This document shows, in pieces, positions 33,094 to 42,717 of a stretch of 64,000 nucleotides of DNA. The position numbers were made by a program, and so were the translations under genes. Source of the DNA: DAISJI01 sp964559835 (GTDB lineage Bacteria; Acidobacteriota; Terriglobia; Terriglobales; Acidobacteriaceae). Numbering within the stretch: position 1 is the stretch's first letter; each line of letters begins with the position of its first letter. Under the pieces are notes generated by a model that saw only the letters and a program-made list of their open reading frames with translations, did no database searches and was not told the DNA's origin. Location of the stretch: the NCBI GenBank assembly GCA_964559835.1, contig CAZLJE010000025.1, positions 17,162 through 81,161 of the forward strand. Direction: 5' to 3'.

Positions 33094-33732
33094 TCAGCCG
33101 GCGTTGAGCGGTATCGTCTGCGTGTTGTTGCCGAGCAGGTCTTGGATTTCGACCGAGTTGTTGTTGATCTTCACGATCTTGTAACGCCGATTGACGACGT
33201 CGCCTTCCTTGGCGACGAAGACATCGTCGTTCTGCAACAGGAATACCTGGCGCGGTTCTCCCGGACGGTTCAGCAGCCCGAAGGGTTTCAAGTTGATGGG
33301 CGGCGGAGGTGGCGGAGGAGGCGGTATGTTGTCCGCCTGCGCAGTCGTGTCATCGTGTTTGGGAACGATCGGCGTTACAACTGGGTTTGGTATCACCGGC
33401 TCTGCTTCAGCACGGAAGATGTTCCGGCCGGCGCCCTTGTATTCGGTGTCCTCGCTGCCTTTGAGCAGGTCCAGGCGGAGCCGCGGGTCGAGGCTGGCGG
33501 TCACCGTCGGTTGTTCTTTTGGGGCCACAGTTCTGCCGTGCCCGCGGGTTATGCGGCGCGCCGGCGGTCCCGGATTGGCTGTAGCCGGAGTCGCTTGAGC
33601 GGGTACCGGCACATTGCTGGCGATCACCGGCCCTCCGCCGCTGAAGAAGGTGCGCCAGAGCATGAACAGCGCGAGAACGGCCAGCACCGCCGCGATGATC
33701 ACGGTGTTTCGATTTTCCGCACCCAGCTTCAT
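33094..33732 (-). CDS. PilP/GspC-like periplasmic pilus assembly protein
   Basis: 212 residues. An N-terminal membrane helix (about 11-28) is followed by a Pro-rich stretch including nine consecutive Pro (about 140-148). The C-terminal beta domain has the pattern VFVAKEGDVVNRRYKIVKINNNSVEIQDL, matching the PilP or GspC homology domain. Such proteins link the PilN/PilO inner-membrane platform to the outer-membrane secretin. Classical PilP is a lipoprotein, but this one is anchored by a helix, as in GspC. It overlaps pilO by 4 bases. Confidence 0.75.
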   Translation of the reverse strand: MKLGAENRNTVIIAAVLAVLALFMLWRTFFSGGGPVIASNVPVPAQATPATANPGPPARRITRGHGRTVAPKEQPTVTASLDPRLRLDLLKGSEDTEYKGAGRNIFRAEAEPVIPNPVVTPIVPKHDDTTAQADNIPPPPPPPPPINLKPFGLLNRPGEPRQVFLLQNDDVFVAKEGDVVNRRYKIVKINNNSVEIQDLLGNNTQTIPLNAG

Positions 33733-34265
33733 TCGGCTGCCCTCAGATAAGCGTCAAGGGTGATACCGAGCCGCACGCTGCCCTGCTGCTGCTCTCCCAG
33801 GTTCACGCTATCGATCACGTAGAAATGACGGGAGCGCTCCAGGGAGTTGATGAACTTCACGGCCTGAACGTAGTCGCCCGCGATGGTGGCGCTGATCTGG
33901 TACTGGCGGAGGTCGGGAACGTCGGAGTCAACCTCGACATAGTGCGCGGCCCCCAACCGCACTCCCGCTTCAGAGGCCAACTTCCCGAGTTCGATGGTCA
34001 ATTCCGATGGCTGGCCGGGAATGCGCGCCCGTTCGAATTGCGCGATCTGCTTCCGCGCTTCGTCGACGCGCTGCTGCACCTGGTCCGGAGGCACGACGGT
34101 CCTCGCTTTGCTCTGGACCTGCTGGCGGAGCTGCTGGAATTCCTGCTCCTTCTCCGCGTTGGCCGAGGCGGGCGAAAGCAGGATCACGAGTGCAATGATG
34201 TCGACGACGATTAGGATCGCGGCGATGGCGTACAGGTTGCGACGCGCGGCGCGGAGGTTAGCCAT
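33729..34265 (-). CDS. pilO: Type IV pilus inner-membrane platform protein PilO
   Basis: 178 residues: membrane helix at about 11-30, coiled coil at about 36-80 (EKEQEFQQLRQQVQ), then a ferredoxin-like domain with YQISATIAGDYVQAVKFINSLERS. This is the PilO/GspM layout. It forms a heterodimer with PilN at the inner membrane. It shares a single base with the pilN stop (TAATG), so the genes are translationally coupled. Confidence 0.85.
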   Translation of the reverse strand: MANLRAARRNLYAIAAILIVVDIIALVILLSPASANAEKEQEFQQLRQQVQSKARTVVPPDQVQQRVDEARKQIAQFERARIPGQPSELTIELGKLASEAGVRLGAAHYVEVDSDVPDLRQYQISATIAGDYVQAVKFINSLERSRHFYVIDSVNLGEQQQGSVRLGITLDAYLRAAE

Positions 34266-35017
34266 TACTTGCGTCCTCCTGTGGCCGAGTTCGCATTTTG
34301 GGTAGGAGCCGGCGCGTTTGTTTTCGACGCGGCGGGTTTGGGCCCCTGCTTGTGAGCCGCCGGCGGCTCCTGCGCCCGGTCCTCGTCGTCGGAGGACTGT
34401 TCGGCGGACGCGGTGTTCTTCTCCGCTTCGCTGATTGCCGCGGCCGCGGCCGGCACGTAGACCGCAGTGATCTCGAATGTCATGGCATCGCCGCCGCCCG
34501 CACCCTTCTGACTCGAGTTTTCGTTGACCAGCATTGCTTCGCGGAAATCAGGGGCCTTCTCCATGTTCTGGAGCAGTTCGATCGCCTTATCCCGCGAGTC
34601 GCCGCCCACCTGCATCCGTATCTGGATCTCGTCGGTCTTGGTGAGCTGTGGCGTAATCGCGGTGACGTGCAAGCGAGTCGGCATGAGCTTCTCCAGGTCG
34701 GAGAAGATGCGCGTCCACGAGAACCCTTTCCGCAGGATGAGAGCGTTGAGCGCCTGCGAGCGCTCGCGGACATCGCGGTTTTGGCCCTGGTTCAGGATCT
34801 CGATGTCCGCTTTTTCCTGGTTGTTGAGCTTGTCGAGACGTGCCCGCTCGTCGTCAATGCTCCGGGCCAGTGTGTGCGATACGCGCCATGACCGCGCGGC
34901 AACGTACACCAGCAGTCCGGAAACGATAAACAGCGTGGCCAATGCGAGTCCCCACTGCATGAAGAAGCGGCGGGCGTTCTCGTACGGTTGCGATGCGAGA
35001 TTGATCTTGAAGCGCAT
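34265..35017 (-). CDS. pilN: Type IV pilus inner-membrane platform protein PilN
   Basis: 250 residues. The N-terminal motif FKINLASQPYENAR is the PilM-binding segment of PilN. A membrane helix (about 22-42), a coiled coil and a ferredoxin-like domain (about 105-190) follow. The C-terminal 60 residues are a low-complexity Ala/Pro/Lys tail not usual for PilN. It is located between pilM and pilO. Confidence 0.88.
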   Translation of the reverse strand: MRFKINLASQPYENARRFFMQWGLALATLFIVSGLLVYVAARSWRVSHTLARSIDDERARLDKLNNQEKADIEILNQGQNRDVRERSQALNALILRKGFSWTRIFSDLEKLMPTRLHVTAITPQLTKTDEIQIRMQVGGDSRDKAIELLQNMEKAPDFREAMLVNENSSQKGAGGGDAMTFEITAVYVPAAAAAISEAEKNTASAEQSSDDEDRAQEPPAAHKQGPKPAASKTNAPAPTQNANSATGGRK

Positions 35018-35026
35018 CAGTCCTGG

Positions 35027-35917
35027 TTAAGCTCCTCCGGCGGCGATGAGAGCTCCGATGACAGGAGCGGTCAGAGAAGCGGGGAGGTTGCCTTGATTGG
35101 CTTGTGAGCCGGAAACCAGATCTCCGATCTTCGCGCCAGTCTGGGCCTCCAATGCCGGACCCAGTTCGCGGGCCGACGCCAGACCTGCCAATAAGATCCT
35201 CCCGACACTACTGCCATAAGTGTCCTGGAAGAACACGAGAGAGGGATAGATGTCGTCGGCGAGCGCCTCGGCAGAGATTGTGCCGGTACGCGCATTCTCC
35301 AGCGTCCGGTAGAGCAGGAGGTCGCCGCCCTTCACGATCGCGACGCTTGTGGTATTGCTGTCGACCTTGAGAATCAATGTCGGCTCAATCGCGACCACTG
35401 GACCCAGCGCCGAGAGCATCGACGGCACAACAACGCCCGGCGAGTACCCCGCATCACGGAAGACGCTTTCGTATTCCTCTCGCACGGCGGTCGGAGTGAC
35501 TGCCGCGACGACTCGCACCGTTCCGTTCGAACGTCGAACGTCGTAGGAGAGGGCGGCATCCTCGACGTCGAAGGGCAGGGACTTTTTGAGACGGAAGCGA
35601 ACCACCGGATCGGCGTCCTGTTGCTTGTCGGGCAGGGAATCGAAATCAAGTAACACGATGCGCACAGCCGAGTCGGGCAGGACGGCGATCACGTCCCGGC
35701 CTCGACCGCCGATAGAAGCAAGCGTGTCGACCACGGCGTCGCGGACCGCCGGGGCGTTGACCACGTTGGCTGCGCCCAGGCCAGGGACGAGCGCGCCCGC
35801 GGGCAGGGTGCGGGTCGAGAGCACATCGATCACTGTGCCCGAATCGTTGGCACGCGCCGCGATGATGCGCTCGGGCGCTATCTCGCAGGCAACACGCGGA
35901 ATGTCTAATACAGCCAT
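35027..35917 (-). CDS. pilM: PilM-like actin-fold protein of the pilus machine
   Basis: 296 residues with an actin-like ATPase fold seen as alternating strands and glycine turns. Pattern elements include VRFRLKKSLPFDVEDAALSYDV, which is typical of PilM, and a later LILKVDSNTTSVAIVKGG corresponding to the phosphate-2 region. PilM binds the PilN tail on the cytosolic face and connects to PilB/PilC. The pilB-pilM-pilN-pilO-pilP order supports the call. Confidence 0.85.
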   Translation of the reverse strand: MAVLDIPRVACEIAPERIIAARANDSGTVIDVLSTRTLPAGALVPGLGAANVVNAPAVRDAVVDTLASIGGRGRDVIAVLPDSAVRIVLLDFDSLPDKQQDADPVVRFRLKKSLPFDVEDAALSYDVRRSNGTVRVVAAVTPTAVREEYESVFRDAGYSPGVVVPSMLSALGPVVAIEPTLILKVDSNTTSVAIVKGGDLLLYRTLENARTGTISAEALADDIYPSLVFFQDTYGSSVGRILLAGLASARELGPALEAQTGAKIGDLVSGSQANQGNLPASLTAPVIGALIAAGGA

Positions 35918-35927
35918 TGGGACCGGA

Positions 35928-37589
35928 TTACCTCATGGCCTCGATGAAGGTGACCTTGTTGATCTCGCGCAACGTGGTTGTTCCGTTGCTTACTTTATCA
36001 AGCGCCGATTCGCGGAGGAACTTCATTCCTTCTTCACGGGCGGCACGGCGGATCTCGGAGGTCGGTTTCTTGGCCAGAATCATCTCGCGGATGCGATCGC
36101 TGAGCTCCATCAGTTCGCTGATGGCGGTACGGCCGCGAAAACCGGTTCCGGCGCATTCGATGCAGCCTTGTCCTTCGTAGAACGGCCGCTGCCCCCATTC
36201 TTGCGGGTTAAGGCCGGATGCTTCCAGCGTCGGCGCGTCGTAATGGACGGTGTGCCGGCAATTCTCGCAGATGATGCGCACCAGCCGCTGGGCAAGGATA
36301 CAGTTCAGCGCGGAGATGAAGTTGTACGCTTCGACGCCCATGTTCAGGAAACGGCCCAGCACGTCCACGACGTTGTTGGCGTGAACCGTCGTGAAGACCA
36401 GGTGGCCGGTCAGGGCCGACTGGATGGCGATCTGCGCTGTCTCGTTGTCGCGGATTTCGCCGACCATGATCTTGTCGGGGTCGTGGCGCAGGATGGAACG
36501 GAGGCCACGGGCGAACGTCAGTCCCTTTTTCTCGTTCACCGGGATCTGCGTGACGCCGCGGATCTGGTACTCGACCGGATCTTCGATCGTGATCAGCTTG
36601 TCCTCGTCGGACTTGATCTCGTTGAGCGCGGCGTAAAGTGTCGTCGTTTTACCGGAACCCGTGGGACCGGTGACGAGCACCATGCCGTAGGGCTCGGAGA
36701 TGTAGCGGCGGAAGCGGCGCATCGTGTCATCATCGAAGCCGACGACGTCGAGGGTGAGCTTGTGGAACTTCTCGCTCATCGACTCCTTGTCCAAAACGCG
36801 GAGCACCGCGTCTTCGCCGTGGATCGACGGCATGATGGAGACGCGGAAGTCGATGGCGCGGTTGTTGTACTTCACGCGGAAACGGCCGTCCTGCGGTACG
36901 CGGCGCTCGGAGATATCGAGCTCGCTCATCACCTTGATACGCGACAGGATGGTGGAATGGTGCTCGCGCGCGATCGGGGACATGGCCTGCTGGAGGACGC
37001 CGTCGATGCGGTACTTGATGACCACGGCATCGTCGCGGGTCTCGATGTGAATATCGCTGGCGCGTCGGCTGAGCGCGGTAAAGATGGTCGTGTCGACCAG
37101 TTTGATGACCGGGCTGTCGCCCTCGGCGGTGAGGCGCTCGATCGAGAGGTTCTCGTCCGTGCCCTCTTCGCCTTCGCGGATAACGTCGAGCGTGAAGCCT
37201 TCGCTGGCTTCCTCGAGGACGCGCTGCGACTGTTCCGTTTTCTTCAGCAGGTCGGTGATCTGCGACAGCTTGGCAACTTTGGTGCGCACGCGTCGCCGCA
37301 GCAGCAGCCCGACCTCGTCGATCATCATGAGCTGGCTGGGATCGGCGATCGCAATGGCCAGGGTTCCGTCGTCGGCTTCCTCCAGCGGGACGAAGTTGAA
37401 GCGGAACATCAGCTCGACCGGGACCTTGCGCAACAACTCGTGCTGGATCGGATAATTGCGCAGGTCGACGAACTGGCACCGGTAGCGATGCGCCAGATCT
37501 TTGGCGCGTGACTCTTCCTCCGCAGGAGTAGTGAGGATCGGGGCGCCGTTGCCGCCGTTTACAAAGAGCGCATTTTTGTTAGTAGCCAT
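35928..37589 (-). CDS. pilB: Type IV pilus extension ATPase PilB (GspE family)
   Basis: 553 residues. An MshEN/T2SSE N-terminal domain covers about 20-150. The ATPase core has Walker A TGPTGSGKTT at about 305-314, an Asp box ITIEDPVEYQ, Walker B DKIMVGEIRDNETA and a His box GHLVFTTVHAN. A zinc site CENC ... CIEC lies at about 440-485. The ATPase drives pilus assembly (or secretion) with PilC. It heads the pilB-M-N-O-P-pseudopilin series and is 67 bases downstream of pilC. Confidence 0.95.
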   Translation of the reverse strand: MATNKNALFVNGGNGAPILTTPAEEESRAKDLAHRYRCQFVDLRNYPIQHELLRKVPVELMFRFNFVPLEEADDGTLAIAIADPSQLMMIDEVGLLLRRRVRTKVAKLSQITDLLKKTEQSQRVLEEASEGFTLDVIREGEEGTDENLSIERLTAEGDSPVIKLVDTTIFTALSRRASDIHIETRDDAVVIKYRIDGVLQQAMSPIAREHHSTILSRIKVMSELDISERRVPQDGRFRVKYNNRAIDFRVSIMPSIHGEDAVLRVLDKESMSEKFHKLTLDVVGFDDDTMRRFRRYISEPYGMVLVTGPTGSGKTTTLYAALNEIKSDEDKLITIEDPVEYQIRGVTQIPVNEKKGLTFARGLRSILRHDPDKIMVGEIRDNETAQIAIQSALTGHLVFTTVHANNVVDVLGRFLNMGVEAYNFISALNCILAQRLVRIICENCRHTVHYDAPTLEASGLNPQEWGQRPFYEGQGCIECAGTGFRGRTAISELMELSDRIREMILAKKPTSEIRRAAREEGMKFLRESALDKVSNGTTTLREINKVTFIEAMR

Positions 37590-37656
37590 TCAAATCAGCT
37601 CTGTTGGACGTTGAAAGCCAAGTGCCCGGTCATCGGACGTGCGAGGCGGTTGTCCG

Positions 37657-38874
37657 TTAGCGAACGCCTCCTGCACCGAGCGTGAACAGGGGCATATAAA
37701 GCGAGATAAGAACGAACAGGACGATTCCGCCCATGACGACCAGGATCAGCGGTTCGATCAGGGACATGGCGGCCGTAAGCGCCGTCTGTACGTCCTCCTC
37801 GTAAAACTCCGCGACGCTGGTCAGCATGGCTGGCAGAGCGCCGGTGGATTCTCCGACTTCGATCATTTCGACCGCGAGGTCGGGCATGGTCTGCGTTTCT
37901 TCCAAGCTTCCCGAGAGCGGCTGGCCCTCTCGCACGCGCACCGTCGCCTCGCTGATCGCAGTCTTGATCAAGCGGCTCGGCATCGAGGAGCCCGCAGTTT
38001 CCAGCGATGGCACCAGCGGTAAACCGCCTGAAAGGAGCGTGGACAACATGCGAGAAAACACCGCCACCTGGTACTTCAACCATATGCCGCCGATGACCGG
38101 CAATCGTAACCGAAAGCGCTCGAGAGCCGCACCGCCTGATTCAGAGGCCCACCACCGCCAAACCGCCAATGCCACAATGACAACGCCGAGGACGATTTCC
38201 GGCACGTAATGACGGACGCCGACACCGAGGTCGAGAAGCATCTGCGTCGTGGGCGGGATGGCATCAGCCCTTCCGATCGCGGCGTACAACGTCGCAAACT
38301 GCGGGATGACGTACGTCACCAGAAACGTGAGCATCACCACGACGACCATGAAGAGCAGGGCGGGGTAAACGAGTGAAGCAACCAATTTCTTGCGGAACGA
38401 CAGCGACATCCGTTGGAAGTTGATGTACCGGTTCAGCACTTCTTCCAGATTGCCGGACTTTTCGCCCGCCAGGATGGTGGTCGTATAGATCTTCGGAAAA
38501 ACACCCTGCGCGGCAAAAGCGTCGGAGAGCAACTCGCCACCCTGTACGCGGTCATGGACATTATCGAGCACGCTGCGGAAAAAGGGATTCCGCTGGCGGC
38601 GCATGAGCAAATCCAATGCCGTCAGGATCGGCAAGCCGGCCCGGATAAGCGTCACAAATTGCTGGTTGAAGACCAGGAACTCGTCGAGCTTTACGCGCCT
38701 GCGTTGCGGCAGACGGATTTCGCCACCGGCGAGCACACCGCGCGGCTTGACCCAGTACACCAGGAATCCCTGCTGGGAGAAGCGGTCGCGGATCTCGGAA
38801 ACGGAGGCGCCGGCCTCCATGCGCTGGAGGATGTGGCCCCGGTCGTCGGCCATCTTGATAACGAAATCAGCCAT
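37657..38874 (-). CDS. pilC: Type IV pilus inner-membrane core protein PilC (GspF family)
   Basis: 405 residues with two GspF domains (about 70-195 and 275-400) and three membrane helices. Motifs include FNQQFVTLIRAGLPILTALD and FSRMLSTLLSGGLPLVPSLE, the repeated GspF signature. PilC is the cytoplasmic-membrane platform rotated by PilB/PilT. It is first in the operon on the minus strand; upstream lies a short gap with AT-rich sequence near 38890-38910 that could hold the promoter. Confidence 0.95.
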   Translation of the reverse strand: MADFVIKMADDRGHILQRMEAGASVSEIRDRFSQQGFLVYWVKPRGVLAGGEIRLPQRRRVKLDEFLVFNQQFVTLIRAGLPILTALDLLMRRQRNPFFRSVLDNVHDRVQGGELLSDAFAAQGVFPKIYTTTILAGEKSGNLEEVLNRYINFQRMSLSFRKKLVASLVYPALLFMVVVVMLTFLVTYVIPQFATLYAAIGRADAIPPTTQMLLDLGVGVRHYVPEIVLGVVIVALAVWRWWASESGGAALERFRLRLPVIGGIWLKYQVAVFSRMLSTLLSGGLPLVPSLETAGSSMPSRLIKTAISEATVRVREGQPLSGSLEETQTMPDLAVEMIEVGESTGALPAMLTSVAEFYEEDVQTALTAAMSLIEPLILVVMGGIVLFVLISLYMPLFTLGAGGVR

Positions 38875-39025
38875 GTTGTCGTGATTACAAGTTTAGCATT
38901 GCTAAGTAGTTGGACGGGGGACATCCCGGGTGGGTAGCCAGAGGGCTGAAATTGATCTGATGACCGGTCGATCTGCGCTGAAGACAGTATCGAAATGATG
39001 ATCGACCACCTGATCACCAGATGCC

Positions 39026-40240
39026 TTATTCGAATCGTAGGGCTTCGATCGGATCCAGGCGTGAGGCCTTTCGGGCTGGGTAAAAACCGAAAAAGACTCC
39101 GACTGCGCTGGCAAACAGGGCCGCGACGCCGATGGCCTGTGGCGGGATCGACATCGGCCACTCCAGCACCTTTCCCAGCAGAACCGAGCCGCCCACTCCG
39201 GCGCAGACGCCCATCAGACCTCCGAACATGCTGAGCAAGAGTGCCTCTCCGAGGAACTGCGCCTGCACGCTGGCCTCGGTTGCGCCGATGGCCATGCGGA
39301 TCCCGATCTCGCGCGTCCTCTCGGTGACGGAAACGAGCATCACGTTCATGATCCCGATCCCGCCCACCAGCAGGGAAACGCTGGCAATCGCGATCAGCAG
39401 CACGGTGAAGGTCCGCGAGGCGGCAAGCCGGGCCTGGATGAACTCGTCTGGACGGCGGACGTTGAAGTCGTCATCCTGTCCCGGGCGGATGTGATGGCGC
39501 TCGCGCAAGAGCAGAATGATCTGATCGATGGCCGGATTCACCGACTCCTGGCTGACGGCGGAGGCCATGACGTCGTCGAGCCAGTTATTGCCTTTCAGTT
39601 TCTTCATTCCCATCGTGTAAGGAACGACCAGCGTATCGTCCTGGTCCTGACCAAACGCGGACTGGCCCTTAGCTTCCAACACACCGACCACCTGGCAGGG
39701 ATATGTGTTGAGGCGGATGATCTTGCCGATCGGATCTTCAGAGCCGAAAAGTTGTTCTCGTACCGTGTCGCCGATCACCACCACGTTGGCCGCGCGGTCT
39801 ATATCGTCGGTTGTAAACGGCGCGCCCCGAACGACAGGCCAACGCTTGATGTCGAAATATTCGGAAGAAACTCCGCGCCAGTGCGTGCCCCAGTTCTTAT
39901 TGCCGTAGACGACTTGCGCCGTCCCATCGACGTTCGGCGTCACCGCCTTGATCAGCGGCTGCTTTCCTATCGCTACGGAATCGGCGACGGTCAGCGTCTT
40001 AGTCCCGTGACTGCCGGTGCGTACGCCGTTGGGCGCACGCGAGCCGGCTTCGATCCAAACAAAGTTGTCGCCCAGATTGTTGAGCTGTTCCTGCACCTGG
40101 TCGGAGCCGGCTTGTCCGATGGCCACGACGCAGATCACGGCTCCGATGCCGATCATGATGCCCAGCACGGTCAGCGTGCTGCGCAGCTTGTTGCGCGTGA
40201 GGGCTTTGAAGGCTTCGCGGAATATGGCCCGGGGAGACAT
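39026..40240 (-). CDS. MacB-type ABC transporter permease
   Basis: 404 residues: N-terminal helix (about 20-42), a MacB periplasmic core domain (about 50-240), then three FtsX helices beginning near 280, 330 and 370. VTERTREIGIRMAIGAT is the coupling segment and YPARKASRLDPIEALRFE is the classical MacB C-terminus. No ATPase or MacA-like adaptor gene lies beside it, so its partner must be elsewhere. It is probably involved in export or envelope stress response. Confidence 0.92.
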   Translation of the reverse strand: MSPRAIFREAFKALTRNKLRSTLTVLGIMIGIGAVICVVAIGQAGSDQVQEQLNNLGDNFVWIEAGSRAPNGVRTGSHGTKTLTVADSVAIGKQPLIKAVTPNVDGTAQVVYGNKNWGTHWRGVSSEYFDIKRWPVVRGAPFTTDDIDRAANVVVIGDTVREQLFGSEDPIGKIIRLNTYPCQVVGVLEAKGQSAFGQDQDDTLVVPYTMGMKKLKGNNWLDDVMASAVSQESVNPAIDQIILLLRERHHIRPGQDDDFNVRRPDEFIQARLAASRTFTVLLIAIASVSLLVGGIGIMNVMLVSVTERTREIGIRMAIGATEASVQAQFLGEALLLSMFGGLMGVCAGVGGSVLLGKVLEWPMSIPPQAIGVAALFASAVGVFFGFYPARKASRLDPIEALRFE

Positions 40241-40310
40241 GAGGACAATATCTTAACCCGGGGAAAGCGACGAGAGGGGACAGGTCACAAGAGCAGGTGA
40301 CCGATGGTGC

Positions 40311-40958
40311 TCATTGGCGGATGTCCGTGCTCTCGATGGTCTCGATCCCCGGCGGCGGAACAAACTTAAAGCGGGCGTCGGCGAGTTGCGCGTTGGTCTT
40401 CTCGCCGGAGAACTGGAACTCAGTGGTCGACCCGTCCGCCTCTTCGATGATCAGTCGCCGCAAGCGCGAGTCGGGCGAAACCTCCAGCAGTACCTGGTTG
40501 ACGCGATCTGCCATGGATTTCGGAACGCCGCGCAAAACGACGTCTCCGGCGTCCGTCGGTTTCACGTCGGGCGCGAGCGAAAGGCCGTTGAATTCTTTTT
40601 CCAGCTTCGTCTTGCCCAGCAAATAGCGCAGGGGCGAACGGAAGTCGTCGAGCGATTTCACGGAAGCTTTGCGCACCTGCTGCTCGCCGGGGACGTAGAA
40701 CCACGCAATCTTTCCATCGCTGAGAAACAGTTTCTGCCGCGGTTCTCGATAATCCCAGCGCATCTTGCCCGGCTTCTTCAGTTCCAGGGTGCCGGTCTCA
40801 TTGCGGCTGACTCCTGCGCCGCGGTACGTCTCGCTGAAGTTCACTTGCAGCGTTTCGATGTGGTTGTAGTGCTGGTCGACGCGGTCGGCGATCCGGTGAA
40901 CGTCGTTTTGGCCGAACGCGAGCGAACACGCGAGGAGGATGAAGGCGATGAATCTCAT
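40311..40958 (-). CDS. lolA: Outer-membrane lipoprotein carrier LolA-like protein
   Basis: 215 residues with a signal peptide (MRFIAFILLACSLAFG) and a LolA fold: VNFSETYRGAGVSRNETGTLELKKPGKMRWDY, then LFLSDGKIAWFYVPGEQQV and the C-terminal FKFVPPPGIETI, where the usual family ending is FxFxPPxGVDVI. It ferries lipoproteins through the periplasm. It is encoded between a MacB-type permease and an ABC-2 transporter set. Confidence 0.93.
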   Translation of the reverse strand: MRFIAFILLACSLAFGQNDVHRIADRVDQHYNHIETLQVNFSETYRGAGVSRNETGTLELKKPGKMRWDYREPRQKLFLSDGKIAWFYVPGEQQVRKASVKSLDDFRSPLRYLLGKTKLEKEFNGLSLAPDVKPTDAGDVVLRGVPKSMADRVNQVLLEVSPDSRLRRLIIEEADGSTTEFQFSGEKTNAQLADARFKFVPPPGIETIESTDIRQ

Positions 40959-41011
40959 ACAGATTAGATGATACGCAACTCGAGCTCAGGATTGACTGGA
41001 CCGCAGACACA

Positions 41012-41944
41012 TTAAGGCTTTGCGGCGGTCTTATCGAGTTGCAGGAACTCAGGCTTCACGTTCGGAGGCAATCCCCTGGTGATGAACGGCAGAGCATTCG
41101 GATCGGCGACCTCGACGCGTCCATCGACGATTTTGTACGGATGCCCGAGCGGATCGATCGGAATGCCTCTCAACAATCCGGCTTGCACCAGTTCCGTCAT
41201 GTTCTGGGGAGTCCGGCCGGTCCTAGCCTTGAATTCCGTCACGGCCTGTTCCAGCTTGGTGACGTCATCGTCCACCTTGAGCGCGCGCAGGTGTTTAAAG
41301 GCGTTCTGTTTGATCAGCACGTCCTCGGTGGTCTCATAGGTGGTGGTCCAAAGCATGCGCGCCATGTCGCGTTCCCCGGCATGCTGAGCCATGGCGGCGG
41401 CCAGGACTTTGAGGAAGGGGTGCGCGTGCGGGATCTCAGAACCGCGCTCGAAACTGCGCGCTGCCGCTGCCGGATCGTGCAGTTCCATGTACTGGAGGAA
41501 ACCCAGTTCGTAGTAGAGCTGCCATGTATCGGGATTCTCGCGAATACCCCGTTCGATCAATGTTACTGCTTTTTCGGGCTGGCCCGCCCCTTCGGGCGGC
41601 TTCTGGGCCAGGAACGTCGAACCGAACTGGTAGGCGACGATCAGGTGCGGATCGAGAGTAGTCGTGATATCCAGCAGTGGGGCGAGCAACTGGTACTGCC
41701 GCGCCCGGGCCCGATGCTTCTCGCCGAAGTACTGAACGACGCGTGTCCAGTAGATGTCGGCCATCAGTCCCGTGTAGCCGAGGCTCATTGCCTTCAGGAT
41801 CTTAGGCGAAGGTATGTAGAGCACTTCTTCAATCGTCGCGCCCTCGCGTATCCGATCGATCTCGCGCAGCAGGAAGACCGATCCAGCAAGCGATACCACC
41901 ATCACGGCGGCGAGCGTGAATCCGATCTGGCGACGGTACGTCAC
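41012..41944 (-). CDS. Membrane-anchored TPR-like protein
   Basis: 310 residues from the GTG at 41944, which overlaps the permease stop (GTGA); the frame continues upstream only as a shadow of the permease gene. One N-terminal helix (about 8-27) anchors an extracytoplasmic TPR-like region (about 75-215, for example QLYYELGFLQYMELHDPAAAARSFERG). The end holds LPFITRGLPPNVKPEFL. Its position suggests an accessory subunit for the ABC-2 transporter. Confidence 0.75.
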   Translation of the reverse strand: MTYRRQIGFTLAAVMVVSLAGSVFLLREIDRIREGATIEEVLYIPSPKILKAMSLGYTGLMADIYWTRVVQYFGEKHRARARQYQLLAPLLDITTTLDPHLIVAYQFGSTFLAQKPPEGAGQPEKAVTLIERGIRENPDTWQLYYELGFLQYMELHDPAAAARSFERGSEIPHAHPFLKVLAAAMAQHAGERDMARMLWTTTYETTEDVLIKQNAFKHLRALKVDDDVTKLEQAVTEFKARTGRTPQNMTELVQAGLLRGIPIDPLGHPYKIVDGRVEVADPNALPFITRGLPPNVKPEFLQLDKTAAKP

Positions 41945-42717
41945 TTCAAATCTCGATATTCGAAGATCAGCGCGGCCGCGGTGATCGCGAAGGTCGCGTA
42001 GAGCACTGCATAGGCAGAGTTGTAGACGATCAACGTCCCGGGCACGGGTTGGTGGTGCGCGACCGACGAGATCACGTTCAGGGCAGAGAAGTTTGGCACC
42101 ACGTAGGCCATGGCCGTCGCCAGCCATTTCGCAGGCCCCTGAGCGATCGCCGCGAATCCACGAAGGTCTTCCGCAAAAGTCCCAATGATGAACAACGAGA
42201 ACGCGAATACCGCCGACAATAATGGTGAAGAAAAGGACGAAAAGAGCAGGGCGATGGCGGTCACGATCACGAACTGCAGGATGATGAAGTAGAGCGCGAA
42301 GACCAGGTTCACGTCCTGGCGACTCAGAGTGTGTGCCAGGTACAGTACGCCCGCAAAAAATCCGAGTGCCATGAAGAAGGTGTTGACCACCAGCGTCCCG
42401 ACCAACCCAAAGAACTTGCCGAGAATGAATTCCCACCGGCGCACAGGTCGTGCCAGCACCGTGTACAACGTTTTCTTGTCGATCTCCTTCGAGACCAGTC
42501 CGATGCCGATAAAAATGGCAATGACAACGCCGAAGATCGAGATCGCTGTCAGCCCAAGATTGACGAGCACGATGAGATGAATGCCGACCGAGATCTGCCC
42601 AAACAGCAGCGCGGCCCCGACCATCAGGATGGCGAAGAACACAAGGTTGTAGAGAACGCGGTCGCGGACGGCTTCACGGAACGTATTGAACGCAATGGCG
42701 CCGATACGACTATTCAT
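41941..42717 (-). CDS. ABC-2 type transporter permease
   Basis: 258 residues with six membrane helices. KEIDKKTLYTVLARPVRRWEFILGKF after helix 2 is the signature loop of ABC-2/NosY-like permeases. It pairs with the ATPase gene upstream (4-base ATGA overlap) and is coupled to the TPR-like gene downstream (GTGA). The substrate is unknown. Confidence 0.92.
   Translation of the reverse strand: MNSRIGAIAFNTFREAVRDRVLYNLVFFAILMVGAALLFGQISVGIHLIVLVNLGLTAISIFGVVIAIFIGIGLVSKEIDKKTLYTVLARPVRRWEFILGKFFGLVGTLVVNTFFMALGFFAGVLYLAHTLSRQDVNLVFALYFIILQFVIVTAIALLFSSFSSPLLSAVFAFSLFIIGTFAEDLRGFAAIAQGPAKWLATAMAYVVPNFSALNVISSVAHHQPVPGTLIVYNSAYAVLYATFAITAAALIFEYRDLK

Noticed and set aside
35586..37511. 641-residue open frame on the + strand
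   Set aside because: Antisense shadow of pilB and pilM; no recognisable domain.
42000..42436. N-terminal extension of the TPR-like protein at 41012-41944
   Set aside because: It overlaps the ABC-2 permease gene in another frame; the GTG at 41944 with a GTGA overlap is the natural start.
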